The translations under genes and the position numbers were made by a program. From Mangifera indica (lineage: Eukaryota > Streptophyta > Magnoliopsida > Sapindales > Anacardiaceae), in assembly GCF_011075055.1 (NCBI RefSeq), contig NC_058137.1:6500771-6564770 (forward strand): a stretch of 64,000 bases of DNA, in the 5' to 3' direction. The notes under the pieces were generated by a model that did not search any database, was not told the DNA's origin, and worked only from the letters and a program-made list of their open reading frames with translations. Position 1 is the first letter of the stretch. Each line of letters opens with the position of its first letter. This document shows, one piece after another, positions 35,482-47,333 of this stretch.

Positions 35482-36770
35482 TTCTCCTGGGACTGGAATG
35501 AATGTTGCAGTCACCTTCTTACATATCTATAGGTTTTTGTTGAGTTGTTGTCATTTTATTTCACCTCTCAATGCCAAAAATTTTCAGAACTATACAATTA
35601 GAGGCCCCTGCGTTTCTCCCTCCCTATGGTCACAAAGAAAAAACAGTATGACTACTTAATGTGTACAATGAACTTGTGTGTTTACAGGTCTTAAAGGGCT
35701 GAAATTTCTGAAAAATTAGAATTGTATGATGTATTTGCTTGTGTAATGTGATAGATGATGAATCTGCAATGCAATTGAATGCATCTAGCTCCCCAGGGAT
35801 AGAAACAAAATCTATTACTTACGGAGTTTAAAATCACTAACCTCCCGTTATTGCTCATTGAAATTGCTGCAAAATATCACCAATTTAGTTCTGGAATGTA
35901 TGGTATTTCAAATGATACAAATTTTACAGTAAATGATGCATGTTTTCTTTTCAAAATTCGTTCAGCTTGGAGACCCTTTACATAAAACTTAAATATTCAT
36001 CCTACCATTCAGGAAAGAAAACTGAAGAGGAGGAAAATGGAAGTTACAGACCACTCAGCTTCAAAACTGCTACTTTATTTCTCAGTGGCGCAGTTATTAT
36101 GGAGTAAAAGAAAGTGTTAGAAGAACGTTTAATTGAGGTAATATTTTATTACTAAAATAAAAAAAATTATTACTATATTTAATAAAATTTAATGAAAACA
36201 GATAAATATAAATAATTTGATAAAAATAGATAAGTATAAATAATTATTGTGTTTAATTAAAGATAATAAAAAAATTTTAATAAATTATTTTACTTAAATA
36301 CCCTTAGATATAATTATTTTTAAATATTTTTAAATTATTTATTATATTAATTAAAAATAAATTTATTTGTGTCTTAAAAAATTAATAAATTATAATAAAA
36401 TTAAGATTACCTTGATAATTTTTTAATACGTAAAATAAAAGTGATAATTAGATTATCATTTATATTATCTATTATATTATTATTAATAATAAAAAATTAT
36501 CGTAATTTTTTATTACTAATTAATCAAACAAAATAATTTAAATAATAAAAAATAAATTACTAAAATAATCTTTAAAATCTCTTAACCAAACTGCCATTAA
36601 GGGATCTCCTATTTGTTGGTTGCATTCTCCTTTTTATACACACATTTATCGGACTAATATACACACAGTTATGTTAAGACACCTGGGCCATATCCCAAAC
36701 TCATTATTACCCCTAATTCACATTGACCACTCCTTAGAAAATATTAGAAATTTTTTGAAAACTTTATGTG
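35482..36770. other. 3' UTR and AT-rich intergenic region
   Basis: The RFC3-like 3' UTR, then very AT-rich DNA with AATAAAT/ATTTATT words. TGGGCC at 36686 matches a site II-like element seen upstream of plant mitochondrial-protein genes, but it is about 730 bases from the gamma-CA start. No gene. Confidence 0.4.
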
Positions 36771-36779
36771 AGAATAAGT

Positions 36780-37081
36780 AGGGTTAGATTCAAATCAAAT
36801 AAATTTGAGTTTAACTTAATTTATATATAGTTAAGTTTGAGAAAGTCAAGCTTAAATTTAATTCGAATTTGATTTGACTAATTTTTCATTATTAAAACGA
36901 TATCGTTTTAATACATATTAATCAAAACGATATCATTTTATATCAAAATTTTTAATTAAAAATTTTGACAAGTAGTTCAAATTTGAGCTCAACCAAATTC
37001 GTATAGGATTGATTTGTTTCAGACTTATTCAAATCAAATTTAAACTCAAATTAGAATAGACTCGATTCAAATTTAACCATA
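36780..37081. mobile_element. AT-rich inverted-repeat element with 9-bp target duplication (family G, decayed copy)
   Basis: The left end AGGGTTAGATTCAAATCAAA and the right end (inverse TATGGTTAAATTTGAATCGA) pair imperfectly. AGAATAAGT flanks both sides (36771-36779 and 37082-37090). The middle carries two near-palindromes, AAAACGATATCGTTTT and AAAACGATATCATTTT. The layout is that of the GC-rich element at 60505, with many C-to-T and G-to-A differences. It lies 340 bases upstream of the gamma-CA start codon. Confidence 0.75.
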
Positions 37082-37420
37082 AGAATAAGTCTTTGGACAA
37101 AATTATGTTTCAAAAATTTTTATGGGTTATATGGTTAGCTAAAAGATTTTTATTCTTTATTTTTTTTAATTAACAAATTAGAAAATTACATTTGCAAAAA
37201 TACACGTGTCAAGATTATGTTGGTTATGTCGAGTTACTGTGAGAAAGTAACTGTAGAGAAAGGTCCCTACTCCCAGTCATTCCGAAGGAGACCTAGCAGA
37301 CGCTCCCTGCCTGCATTTAGAGATAGTCCTCTCTTCTCCCAGTCTTCATTTCTCACCGGAAATACAGAACCTTAATCTGTATTTCTTCACTGATCAGAAC
37401 CGTCAATCTGAGCTTAAACG

Positions 37421-40400
37421 ATGGGAACCTTAGGGAAAGCAATCTACTCCGTTGGATTTTGGATCCGAGAAACCGGCCAAGCCCTTGATCGCCTTGGTTG
37501 CCGCCTCCAAGGCAATTATTACTTTCAGGAACAACGTACGCCGCAAGTCTTTCTTTAAAGCTTTTCTCGATTTTTTTCAATCTTTTCTCATGTTGTTGTA
37601 GTTTTTTGACTTAGAACCCTATTTTTCGGGCGTTTTGAAATTTCTTCTCGGATCAGTAAACAATGAATTAATTTTGGATTCCTGCTGTTTGGGACTTCAA
37701 ATGTGACTGCTCTATTTTATTGATTGTTGTTGATTTTGTTTTTAGATTCGGTATGGATGATCATGTATCGTAACACTATATTTAGGGGTCTACTTGGTTT
37801 CTCAGAAAATATATATAGATTTTAAATGGTTTATGTTTACATTTTGGCTCATTTTTACAATTTGTAAAATTTAGTGCATGGAACAGAATTTATGTGTCTC
37901 GATTGGTGGTGGAAGGTTTGTAATTGTACGTGTGATTGTAGAGAAATGAATTTGAGGTATGTATTGGAAGGTTTTCAGATTCCACCTAGGAAGGCGGATA
38001 ATGCCCTAGATATTTTGCAGCTTTTATTTTAAGATGCATGATTTTATTTTCAGATTTATTTTTCTTTATTAAAAACTAAGATTTTAGATTGAGTTGTTAT
38101 TAGCTTTGACAATTTGGCTAAACTGTGTACATAGGTTTCTGTTATTTTTATAGTGATTTATGGTTTCTATTAGCCAGGGTTTTTTTTTGCCCATGTTTAC
38201 ATTCAGGAACCAAATTATTTTCTGTATGACTGTAAAAAAAATAAAATCTGGAGGAAGCAATGGTGTTTAGGCAGCCTCTCTTTCTGAGGTGTTTTTTTTT
38301 TTGGGTGGGGTGGGGGGGGGGGTTGCGGTGTGTGGGGCGTGGTTCAGTTGGCTGTTTAGTCATTCATGTTCCTTGTTTTCGAATGTATATTTGAACTAAT
38401 ACTCTTTTCTTTCCTAATTATTTTTCTTCTATGAATTCTAAGCCGGCCAGCTTGTCAAAAGCAACCTTGTCATATTTGCCTTTTGTACATGAAGTTCATT
38501 ATTAAGTCTTATTTAGCTTATTGATATTTTCCTTTATCTTTTTATTTCTGGAACTTCACTTCAATTTCATTTTTGAGGTCTTATTCATTTTACTGATTCT
38601 TAGTTTTGGTTATGAAAGTGTCCAGGCATCGGACTCTCATGAACATATTTGACAAAGCTCCTGTTGTTGATAAGGAAGCATTTGTGGCCCCTAGTGCATC
38701 TGTAATTGGTGATGTTCAGGTGGGCAGAGGATCGTCAATTTGGTATGGGTGTGTTTTGAGAGGTAAGCCAGCATTTTAATCACATTAGATGGTGATTCAC
38801 AAATCTGTTTGCATAATTATAATTTCTGTATTACAAAGTAGTTTGCAAAATCATGATTTCTGAATTTCATTTCATATATCAGTATGACTATATAAATTAC
38901 ATGCCTTTTAGTTTTATGCTATGAGGAAGTATGATTTTGATTGAAGTGGGGATTTAACTTTATAGGAAATATTGATTAAAGAATTTTGTTTTTCTGTTGA
39001 TGAGCTGATTCTTTAAGTTTTGATACTCAACCAAGCTGCTGGACATAAGTAAATGATGAATTAAGTATCATATAATATTAAGTCTCAAGATAATGGATTA
39101 GGTAAACAATTATGCTAAGTTTACATGTTAGGCATTATAAAAGTAGTAAATAATAAAAGTGACATCCTCTCACATTATTTAAGGAAACATTTCATCAGAT
39201 TATTATTATTATTTTCTGAATCTTTCAATTTTAAACATTAATACTTACCATTTTGAAAATTCCTAATATGTGTCGTAACACACATCAAAAAAACTTTAAG
39301 ATAAAATAGAATGTTTTGCGATGGTTGGTAACAGGACACTGCTAATGGTTTCTTTATTAATTGTTAATATTACTGGTTTATGACTGATACGAACCTCAGG
39401 AGAACCACACTTTTAAAGCTAACTATTAAGATGGGAGAGTCTAAGGCCATATAAACCCCACATTAGTTGTTCATACTTTCTAATGTGGGATATAAGTTTC
39501 ATACCTTGTATTTGGGATTCTAACATACCATTACGCTCGGCAACCTCAGCGCCCATGTGAGTTGGTTATGTGCTAGCTCCTTGCTAGCCCTGGGTGAATG
39601 CTACAATGCTTGCGTTACCACCCACATTGCACGATTGCAACTGAGAGACGTGGGAGACGTGGTGATGATTTTAATACTAAATGATATAAACCTTAGGAGA
39701 ACTACACCTCAAAAGTTAGCTGTTGAGATGGGAGAGCCCAAAATTATATAAACCCCGCACTAGTTGCCTATACTTTCCAATGTGGGATCCAAGTCTTATA
39801 CCTTACACTTGGAATCTTAACAATGACAAAAAATGACAAAGCAAAAATTATTTACTTATTTGAAATTGTAAAAGAATGTTTTAAATCATAAATCTCTTCT
39901 TGTAGTATTTGAAATGCTTTCTGGTGTTGAAAAGGTGAATAACATTAGATTGCTTGAGAATTAGTCCTGATTTGTTTTGGTACTAGAATATCAGTGTTTG
40001 GCTTCATTACAACAATTTGTGCCTTACTGTGACATGATGAATTTTGGGCTCAAATCAGTGTTGCAATTTCATGGGTTTGACTCGAAGCTTAAGTTGTGGT
40101 CGAACATATTTTATCTCATTTTTCTCTTTTCTTTTGATTCTTATAGTTCAATAGAGTTTGAGGAAAAGATGAACATATACTAAAATGAGAGTGCAGCTGT
40201 TATACAAAGTTGATAGCAATGTCATAAAATGAATCTTATTTATTTATCGCTTCAGTTCGCTTGTGATTGTTTTTCAATGATTTAGTTTTCTTGTTCACAC
40301 CATTCAAGTCATTTGTCTTCTCTTTTCTCTGTGTGTCGTTCTTGTTTGATTGGTAATTTTGTGTTCAGGTGATGTTAACAGCATCAGCATCGGTTCTGGA

Positions 40401-42178
40401 ACCAATATTCAGGACAATTCTCTTGTTCATGTAGCAAAATCAAATTTAGCAGGAAAGGTTTTACCAACCATCATTGGAGATAATGTTACAGTCGGTGAGT
40501 GACAGAAAATCACCTTCGAAATCTCAGCAAGGCCGTGCTAGGGTTTTTTCTTGAAGAATCTTGAATTTATGATTATCAATATGGAATGAACAGGTCACAG
40601 TGCTGTCTTACATGGATGTACTGTTGAAGATGAAGCATTTGTCGGTATGGGTGCAACCTTGCTTGATGGAGTTTATGTTGAGAAACATGCCATGGTTGCT
40701 GCTGGTGCTCTAGTGAGGCAGAACACCAAAATTCCTTGTGGAGAGGTCTGTAAACACTTCTCAATTGATCTTTCAGAGTTATTTCACCCAAAATTCCACA
40801 AACCTACAATTTTTAAGAGAGCTTTTGATGTTTGTATTAATGGAATAGATGAATAATTTTATTGTTTCAATATTTATAAGAACATTATAATGATAAAGCC
40901 ATGCAATGGCTACCTTAAGTTGCTTAGGCTTATGTTCAAATGTAGCTTGGACACTTTTTGTTGAATCAGAATATCTAAACTGGGACTTAGTAATGTAGTA
41001 ATCTGGAGCTAATATTTCAATTTGAAGACAATAATGTGTCATATGCATATCATATTGGTCATAGGATACTTAATAATAGAGAATGTGGTAATCAACAGCG
41101 TCTGTGCTTCATTTAGTTGCTGGTTTGATCCTTGTGGCTTTTTTTCTATGATATACATCCTGGTGTTATTTCTTTCCCTCTTCCATACATCCTGCTGCTA
41201 TTTCTTCCCTTTCCTTCTTCCAAATGTGCTTTTTCTTTGATCATAATATTGTCTTTTATTTGTGTCTGATGCTGTTTATACACCCTTGAATTTTCTCGTT
41301 TGGTTGAAGTAATTGTGCTGGAAACTTCAGGTTTCAAACGGAAATCCATCAATTTTTGGCCTCAGCAATTTTACTTAGTTAATTCTTCTAACTTGTATTC
41401 TGACCACTAAAACTGTGTGCTTTTATATCATGAGTACCAATTTAGATACCAATCATGGTGTGTCACCATATGATTGGATGATTTTGAATTAAGAATGAAG
41501 TAAAACTTAATCACATGGAAACACATCCAAATTAGCAATAGCACATGGTATTACTCTATTTAGACAGGCTGAACGTCTCCTTTCTTTTCTGTTTTCTTTT
41601 ATAGGGGTTTGAAAACTCTCATAGGAGCAACATCTAGAATGCTTTGTCAAAGCTGGCTGATTTAGTAGCTTTTAGTAAATGTAATTATTAATATTGAAGT
41701 CCATGCAGTAGATTCAGCCTGCTGGTGGATGGTTCAAAAAGGATTTGGCCACAATTAACTCTATAGTTAACACTAGTTTTGTTCATTTAATTTCAAGTTT
41801 GATTTGAAATTGCAGTTTTAGTTCCAAAATGGACATGGCTGACAATTGGAGTTATTATGATTCAAAAATTATTGATAAACACACTTTTACTGGCTACAGG
41901 TTTGGGGAGGTAATCCTGCGAGGTTCCTAAGGAAGCTCACCGAAGAAGAGATGGCCTTCATCTCCCAGTCAGCCTTAAATTATTGCAACTTGGCCCAGGT
42001 TCATGCAGCTGAAAATGCAAAGAGTTTTGATGAAATCGAATTTGAGAAGGTGCTTCGCAAGAAATTTGCACGTCGCGATGAGGCATATGATGAAATGCTT
42101 GGTGTTGTTCGTGAAACACCTCCAGAGCTTAGCCTTCCTAATAATATTGTGCCTGACAAAGTGCCAAAAACAGCTTAA
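37421..42178 (+). CDS. GCA: Mitochondrial gamma carbonic anhydrase (complex I subunit)
   Basis: Five exons: 37421-37535, 38619-38762, 40369-40494, 40594-40745, 41900-42178, giving 271 residues. The N-terminus MGTLGKAIYSVGFWIRETGQ is the family presequence/anchor. After LSRHRTLMN comes the left-handed beta-helix of hexapeptide repeats (VIGDV, SSIWYGCVLRGDVN, VGMGATLLDGV, EVWGGNPARFLRKL). The three zinc-binding histidines are present: His107 (LVHVAK), His130 and His135 (GHSAVLHGC). Plant gamma-CAs form a trimer on the matrix arm of respiratory complex I. The sequence is closest to GCA1-type proteins, but the end (VPKTA) recalls GCA3. Intron 2 (1.6 kb) carries a TRIM element. All introns are GT-AG. 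The PPR gene downstream is in the same direction. Identity is firm; the paralogue number is not. Confidence 0.95.
39385..39822 (-). mobile_element. TRIM retrotransposon in intron 2 of the gamma-CA gene
   Basis: Two direct repeats of 141 bases each (39385-39525 and 39682-39822) start TG and end CA. They enclose only 156 bases. ATGAC flanks the whole unit (39380-39384 and 39823-39827). On the minus strand, next to the inner edge of the right LTR, TAGTATTAAAAT can be read as the initiator-tRNA primer site TGGTATCAGAGC after C-to-T and G-to-A changes. The LTR (minus strand) carries GTTTATATGG, a TATA-like site. There is no coding capacity. LTR divergence (roughly one base in five by eye) means an old insertion. 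Confidence 0.85.
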
Positions 42179-43892
42179 ACGTGGTTAATCCTGGGTAGGT
42201 TTCTTCTCTTGAAATTCAAAGTTACTGGATATTTTGTCAATTGCAGGATTTGTAGGATATTGGCGCTTTTCAATTCAATAATTTTTGGGAGCATGCCAAA
42301 ATGTCATAATTCAAACATGGTGCATTTCAGGCATAAATGGTTTTTCTCATCCAGTTTGGCTTTAGATACCATATTTTCCTCTTTTGAAGAGAATAATCTG
42401 TAATAGAACTTATGTCTTGATAATCTAAAATAAAACATTCTCTAATGTATTTGTACTTTGAAAGCACAATTGCTTTACATTTGTTTATCACAAATAAAGA
42501 ATTCTGATTCAAACATTTGGAGCCTGCAATTGTTGATGGGGAAAGTTTTAGAATTCAAGAAAGGCTGTAAGATTGGCGTAATGTGCCATTAGATGGCCTC
42601 AAGAAAGTGAATGGAGCAAATAAAAGACAATCGCGGAAGGGTAACATGCCTTATCCAAGGGGCTGGTAAAGTCTTAGGTCTTTAATTATTTCCTCCATGA
42701 AAGGACCCTCTGCAATTCATATGAGTTCTCCTTAAATGAGTCTATTATTTCCTCTATGATTATTAGTATCCGATGATATATGATAAGTATTATATAATGC
42801 GATAAATGTGAAAAATAATATGTATTATAAGGTATATTAAATTAATACAATATTATAGATGTATTGTATTATACAATATGTATTATACGATACGATATAT
42901 ATTGTCATACCTTGTTAAAGAAAATACTGATATAATAAGGTGTATATAAAAAATTTAAAATTTTTAAGGATATTTATAATATTTTTCAAAATAATAATGT
43001 TTCAATTAAATTTTTTTATTTTTTTATTAATTAATAATAATTTATATTTTAAAAGTTAAATCTTATGATATGATACGATATTCGATACATTATAAAGAAA
43101 ATTAAGTTTTCAATATATAATATGATATATGATTCGATTACTATAATTTTCTTTTATTGGATAAAATTGGCGGGCTTTTATATTATTATGTGGTCGAAAG
43201 ACTTATTTCCATCCAAAGTTTAATTTATTGTAAAAATAATACTCGCTGATTTAAAAAAATTTAAATACATATTCATTATCTAATTTTTGTTAAAATTTAT
43301 TATTAAATACATGAATAAAAATATTATTTAATTAATAATATTTAAAAAAATAAAATTTTATCACCTTTCCTTATTTTAGTTTTAAACATTAATAATTTTT
43401 TTTATAACTTTTTATTTTTAAATTTTAAAGAGTAACGTTTAATATAAACTCGAATACAAACAAGAAGAACATCAAACGTATAAGCGAATCCTAAATTTCT
43501 TGTTCTTTTTATGAAGAGGACTAAATCGAGAGAAAACATCCCATATTAACATGACAGAAAGAAACTTTGTAAGCATATATCGTAAGTTCCTAGTTCCATA
43601 CAATAAAACCTAAGCAGGAACATGTAGATCCATTTAATAAGAAATTTTCACAGTAAATTATTAATTTTTTAAGAATTTTATTGATGAAAATTTAAAATAA
43701 GGCTTCAAACATTTAACTAAGATTAGTTTCTTTTAATTTTTTTATTATAAATATTTAAGAATCATTAAGTATTTATTGGTTTCTGTCCTTACCTAATTTT
43801 ATGGAGTATGTTTGTAAACAAGGTTTCCAGAAAATTTGAAGAGGCCACTGTTTCCTGACCCGGAAAAACCAAAAACTCAGACCCGTCGTTCC
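42179..43892. other. Intergenic region between gamma-CA and PPR genes
   Basis: The gamma-CA 3' UTR, then very AT-rich DNA with repeats of the type TATTATACGATACGATAT near 42880 and 43060. No gene seen. The 5' leader of the PPR gene starts somewhere before 43893. Confidence 0.5.
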
Positions 43893-45485
43893 ATGACCCG
43901 ATTCATTCGGTATCCAATCTTCCCCGCCAAAAACCCCAAGACTTACTGCTCAAATGTTAGTAGTGCTGCTACAATACACTTGCAAAAACGCAGCCTATAC
44001 ACTCACCAATTGTTTGATGAAATTCCTTACAGAGATCTCCGTTCCCTCAACTCTCAGCTTGCTTCGTACGCTCGTAGCCGCAATTTTCTTGCAGCGTGGA
44101 CCCTCTTTTGGCACATGCATTGTGCAGGCCTTAAACTTAGTGCTTATACTTTCACGCCAGCTTTGGGCGCTTGTTCTTCTTTGCCTGGACCAGAACGCGG
44201 CAAACAAGTCCATGGTTTAATGATCAAAACTGGTGCAGATACGGGTATCGTGTCCAAGACTGCGCTAATGGATATGTATTTCAAGTATGGGTTATTGAGT
44301 GAGTCGGTTAAAGTTTTTGAGGAGATGGAGTTTAAGGATGTTGTCACTTGGAATGCTTTGTTGTCTAACTTTTTAAGAGAAGGTCTTGTTAAGGAAGCGT
44401 TTGGTGTTTTTGAGGCGATGAGAAGGGAAGGAGTTGAGTTTAGTGAGTTTACTTTATGTACTGTTCTTAAGGCTTGTGCTTCTTTGAAGGCATTTGAGCA
44501 AGGGAAACAGGTGCACGGTTTGGTGGTTGTCTTAGGCCGGGATTTGGTGGTTCTGGGTACTGCACTTATTGATTTTTACTCAGTTTTTGGATGTATTAGT
44601 GATGCCATGAAAGTCTTCTATAGTTTGGATAGTAAAGTAGATGATGTTATGAAAAATTCCTTGATATCTGGATGTGTTCAAAATAGGAAGTATGAAGAGG
44701 CTTTTTCGGTTATGAGTACAATGAGACCAAATGTGGTTGCACTTACTACTGCTCTTGCTGCTTGTTCTGAGAATTCAGATTTGTGGATTGGGAAGCAGAT
44801 CCACTGTTTAGCTGTTCGATTTGGGTTTACTTGTGATACCCAATTGTGCAATGTACTGCTAGACATGTATGCAAAATGTGGTAAAATATCGAATGCTGGC
44901 ACCTTATTTGATAGAATTTGTCAAAAAGATGTTGTTTCTTGGACAAGCATGATCGATGCATACGGAAGTCATGGACATGGGCTTGAAGCTCTTGAATTGT
45001 TCAAAAAGATGGGTGCAGAAGGAAGGGGGGTTTCACCAAATTCTGTGACCTTTCTTGTTGTTTTATCAGCTTGTGCACATTCTGGATTGGTGGAGCAGGG
45101 CCGAAAATGCTTTAATTTGATGAGGCAGAAGTATGGTTTGGATCCGGGTCCAGAACATTATGTCTGCCTCATAGATACTCTTGGCCGGGCTGGTCAAATA
45201 GAAGAAGTATGGTGTTTGTTCAATGATATGCTTAAGAATGGTACTAAGATCACTCCTGCTGTATGGGCAGCCCTAGTAAATGCATGCAGTCATTGTGTGG
45301 ATGTCACAAGGGGGGAGTTTGCAGCAAAGCATCTCCTAGAATTAGAGCCAGATAACCCTGCAAATTACGTGCTGCTTTCAAATTTTTATGCAACCATTGG
45401 AAATTGGGATGCCTCAGAACACTTGAGAAGCATTATGAGGAAGAAAGGGTTGCCAAAGGAAGTAGGGAGTAGCTGGGTCAGTTGA
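43893..45485 (+). CDS. Pentatricopeptide repeat protein, PLS class, E subgroup
   Basis: Single exon, 530 residues, from ATG at 43893. The frame is open further upstream but only with a TTG at 43836, which is not a credible start. The N-terminus MTRFIRYPIFPAKNPK is basic with few acids, as in mitochondrial or plastid presequences. Repeats run from about residue 35, recognisable by RDLRSLNSQLASYARS, GKQVHGLMIKTG, KDVVTWNALLSNFLREGL, GKQVHGLVVVLGRDLV, NVLLDMYAKCGKISNA and DVVSWTSMIDAYGSHGHG. The E region ends LLSNFYATIGNWDAS, then GLPKEVGSSWVS with no DYW domain. PLS proteins bind organelle RNA and often guide C-to-U editing. It lies 1.7 kb after the gamma-CA gene, same direction; Arabidopsis has such a pair (At5g66500/At5g66510, from memory). 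Confidence 0.93.
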   Translation: MTRFIRYPIFPAKNPKTYCSNVSSAATIHLQKRSLYTHQLFDEIPYRDLRSLNSQLASYARSRNFLAAWTLFWHMHCAGLKLSAYTFTPALGACSSLPGPERGKQVHGLMIKTGADTGIVSKTALMDMYFKYGLLSESVKVFEEMEFKDVVTWNALLSNFLREGLVKEAFGVFEAMRREGVEFSEFTLCTVLKACASLKAFEQGKQVHGLVVVLGRDLVVLGTALIDFYSVFGCISDAMKVFYSLDSKVDDVMKNSLISGCVQNRKYEEAFSVMSTMRPNVVALTTALAACSENSDLWIGKQIHCLAVRFGFTCDTQLCNVLLDMYAKCGKISNAGTLFDRICQKDVVSWTSMIDAYGSHGHGLEALELFKKMGAEGRGVSPNSVTFLVVLSACAHSGLVEQGRKCFNLMRQKYGLDPGPEHYVCLIDTLGRAGQIEEVWCLFNDMLKNGTKITPAVWAALVNACSHCVDVTRGEFAAKHLLELEPDNPANYVLLSNFYATIGNWDASEHLRSIMRKKGLPKEVGSSWVS

Positions 45486-47324
45486 AAACTGTCATGAAAT
45501 GCCAGTAAATTAAGTTTGAGAAAATTCAATCACTAGGTACAAAAGTTCCTCAAAGGTTAATTCATTCAGTATCATCAGAACATTAAAATGGGTGTTTAAA
45601 ATAGTGCTAGGCATTTCTTTTGAGGAAGATGACTTATGCAGAATTTTTCTTTTTTTAAATTTTCCAGTCAATAAGAAGACCAGTAAACTGCATTTTTATT
45701 GCGTTCGACTTGGTCATCAAGTGAATTAGCTCTTTTTCATCTGGGTTTTCTTGTTTACAACCAAATTCCAGGTACTCCATGTTTCTCCTTTTGTTACTGT
45801 TTATTGTTTACACTCTGAAATTCCTACGAGGTCAAGTTAAGAAGAGTTTGTTCATTCTTCATGATAGTAAATTAATAGTAATGGATTAAGTCAGCTAGTA
45901 TGTTGAAGGACATATTCTAAGGCATTACTCATTAGTATTATAACCTTGATGATCCAACTATTTCGTAGGGAATATCATATAATCAGTTATCAATGCACTT
46001 CATAGGAAGAACAGTAAAATTTTCACCCACCAGAATGTGATGAAATCATTAAATGAAAGAATTGAGTGAGCAGGTAAAGAAATGTTACTGAATTTCTTGA
46101 TTTGTGAACTTTTGATGTGGGTTTAATAATCTATTATATAATGGTTAAATCCCCTCTTCGAAACCATAATATAACTGTTTTTTCTATGAGAAGTTGTCAT
46201 TTAGGAAGGTTTCAAAAAAGAAAGACCAATTACAATAACATAGGTAAGTTCAAGAGCTTTATGGATTCAGAATGCATGGTGATTCAGGTATTCCTATAAT
46301 CCTATAAGTTTTTAATTTAGTATTTTATAATCTTGCACTGATTCTATAATTTTGATTGAAATTATTTGTTTATGTAAATTGAATTCTTACATGTAATTTC
46401 AAAGCTAGATGCATTCGATTATGAATATGAAAGATTTATTGATTCTAAAATTAGAGATTAAATCCACATTAGGGTTCTTTTGAAATTGACAATTTGTCCA
46501 ATTAATTTAGGATTCTTAATTGATCCAATAAATTTTGAAATAAATTTAAAAATCTCTAATATTGTCTTTCAAAAGTCGAATTTAAGTTTGGTGAACTTTC
46601 GACCTTCAACATCATTTTGAGGTCGAAATTTAAATTGAATCGCTGTAGTATGCAGTCATCTTTGTGTCACAACTGCGTCAAAATTGAAAGAGGTTGACAT
46701 TGGGAAATTTGTAAATCTTGAATGTCGGCATTGGGAAATTGAAGTTGGAGTCTATATATAACCGTGGGTTAAAATCGCATTGAATTAAAACTAATGGACT
46801 GGTGGGGAAAGGAAGATCCATCCCAATCTTTCTGCTAACAACCCAAATTTTCCTGAAAATTTAGATTTCAAATCATACCATTTACTACAATCACAAATCA
46901 GAATTGTCAATTTTGTGCATTGAGTGAGATGAGAGCTAACGCATCTCTGTATTAACATAGATTCTACCACTATTTATAAACGTGAAACTTTGTTGTGTCA
47001 TCTGTTTCATAGATTCTTATATTTGTTATTATATAATTGAATACTATTTTATTATTAATTTAAAATTATTAAATAATATGATAACATATATAAATGTGTT
47101 CATATTTATGTACTCAAAATAGGTACATATAGTTTTATTGATAATAATAATATTATATGAAGAAGATGAATGTTTTCATAAATAGTAATATTGTATGTCT
47201 CATGCTTTGTAGGTATTGAATTAGATACACAAATATGTTATTTTATTTTTTATTCAAAATAATCAATCGTTTGATGACATATCATCTTAATACTCAATTA
47301 AATATTAGAAATAACGTACACATA
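45486..47324. other. Intergenic region
   Basis: The PPR 3' UTR followed by AT-rich DNA. Short open frames (for example 46117-46299) lack motifs. No repeat boundary or RNA gene was recognised. Confidence 0.5.
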
Positions 47325-47333
47325 GTTTTATGG

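Noticed and set aside
40647..40856. Frame running past the gamma-CA exon 4 donor
   Set aside because: It is intron read-through. The conserved protein continues at 41900 (VWGGNPARFLRKL).
43836..43892. Upstream extension of the PPR frame to 43836
   Set aside because: It begins with TTG, not ATG. The first in-frame ATG is 43893 and it starts a basic targeting-like sequence.
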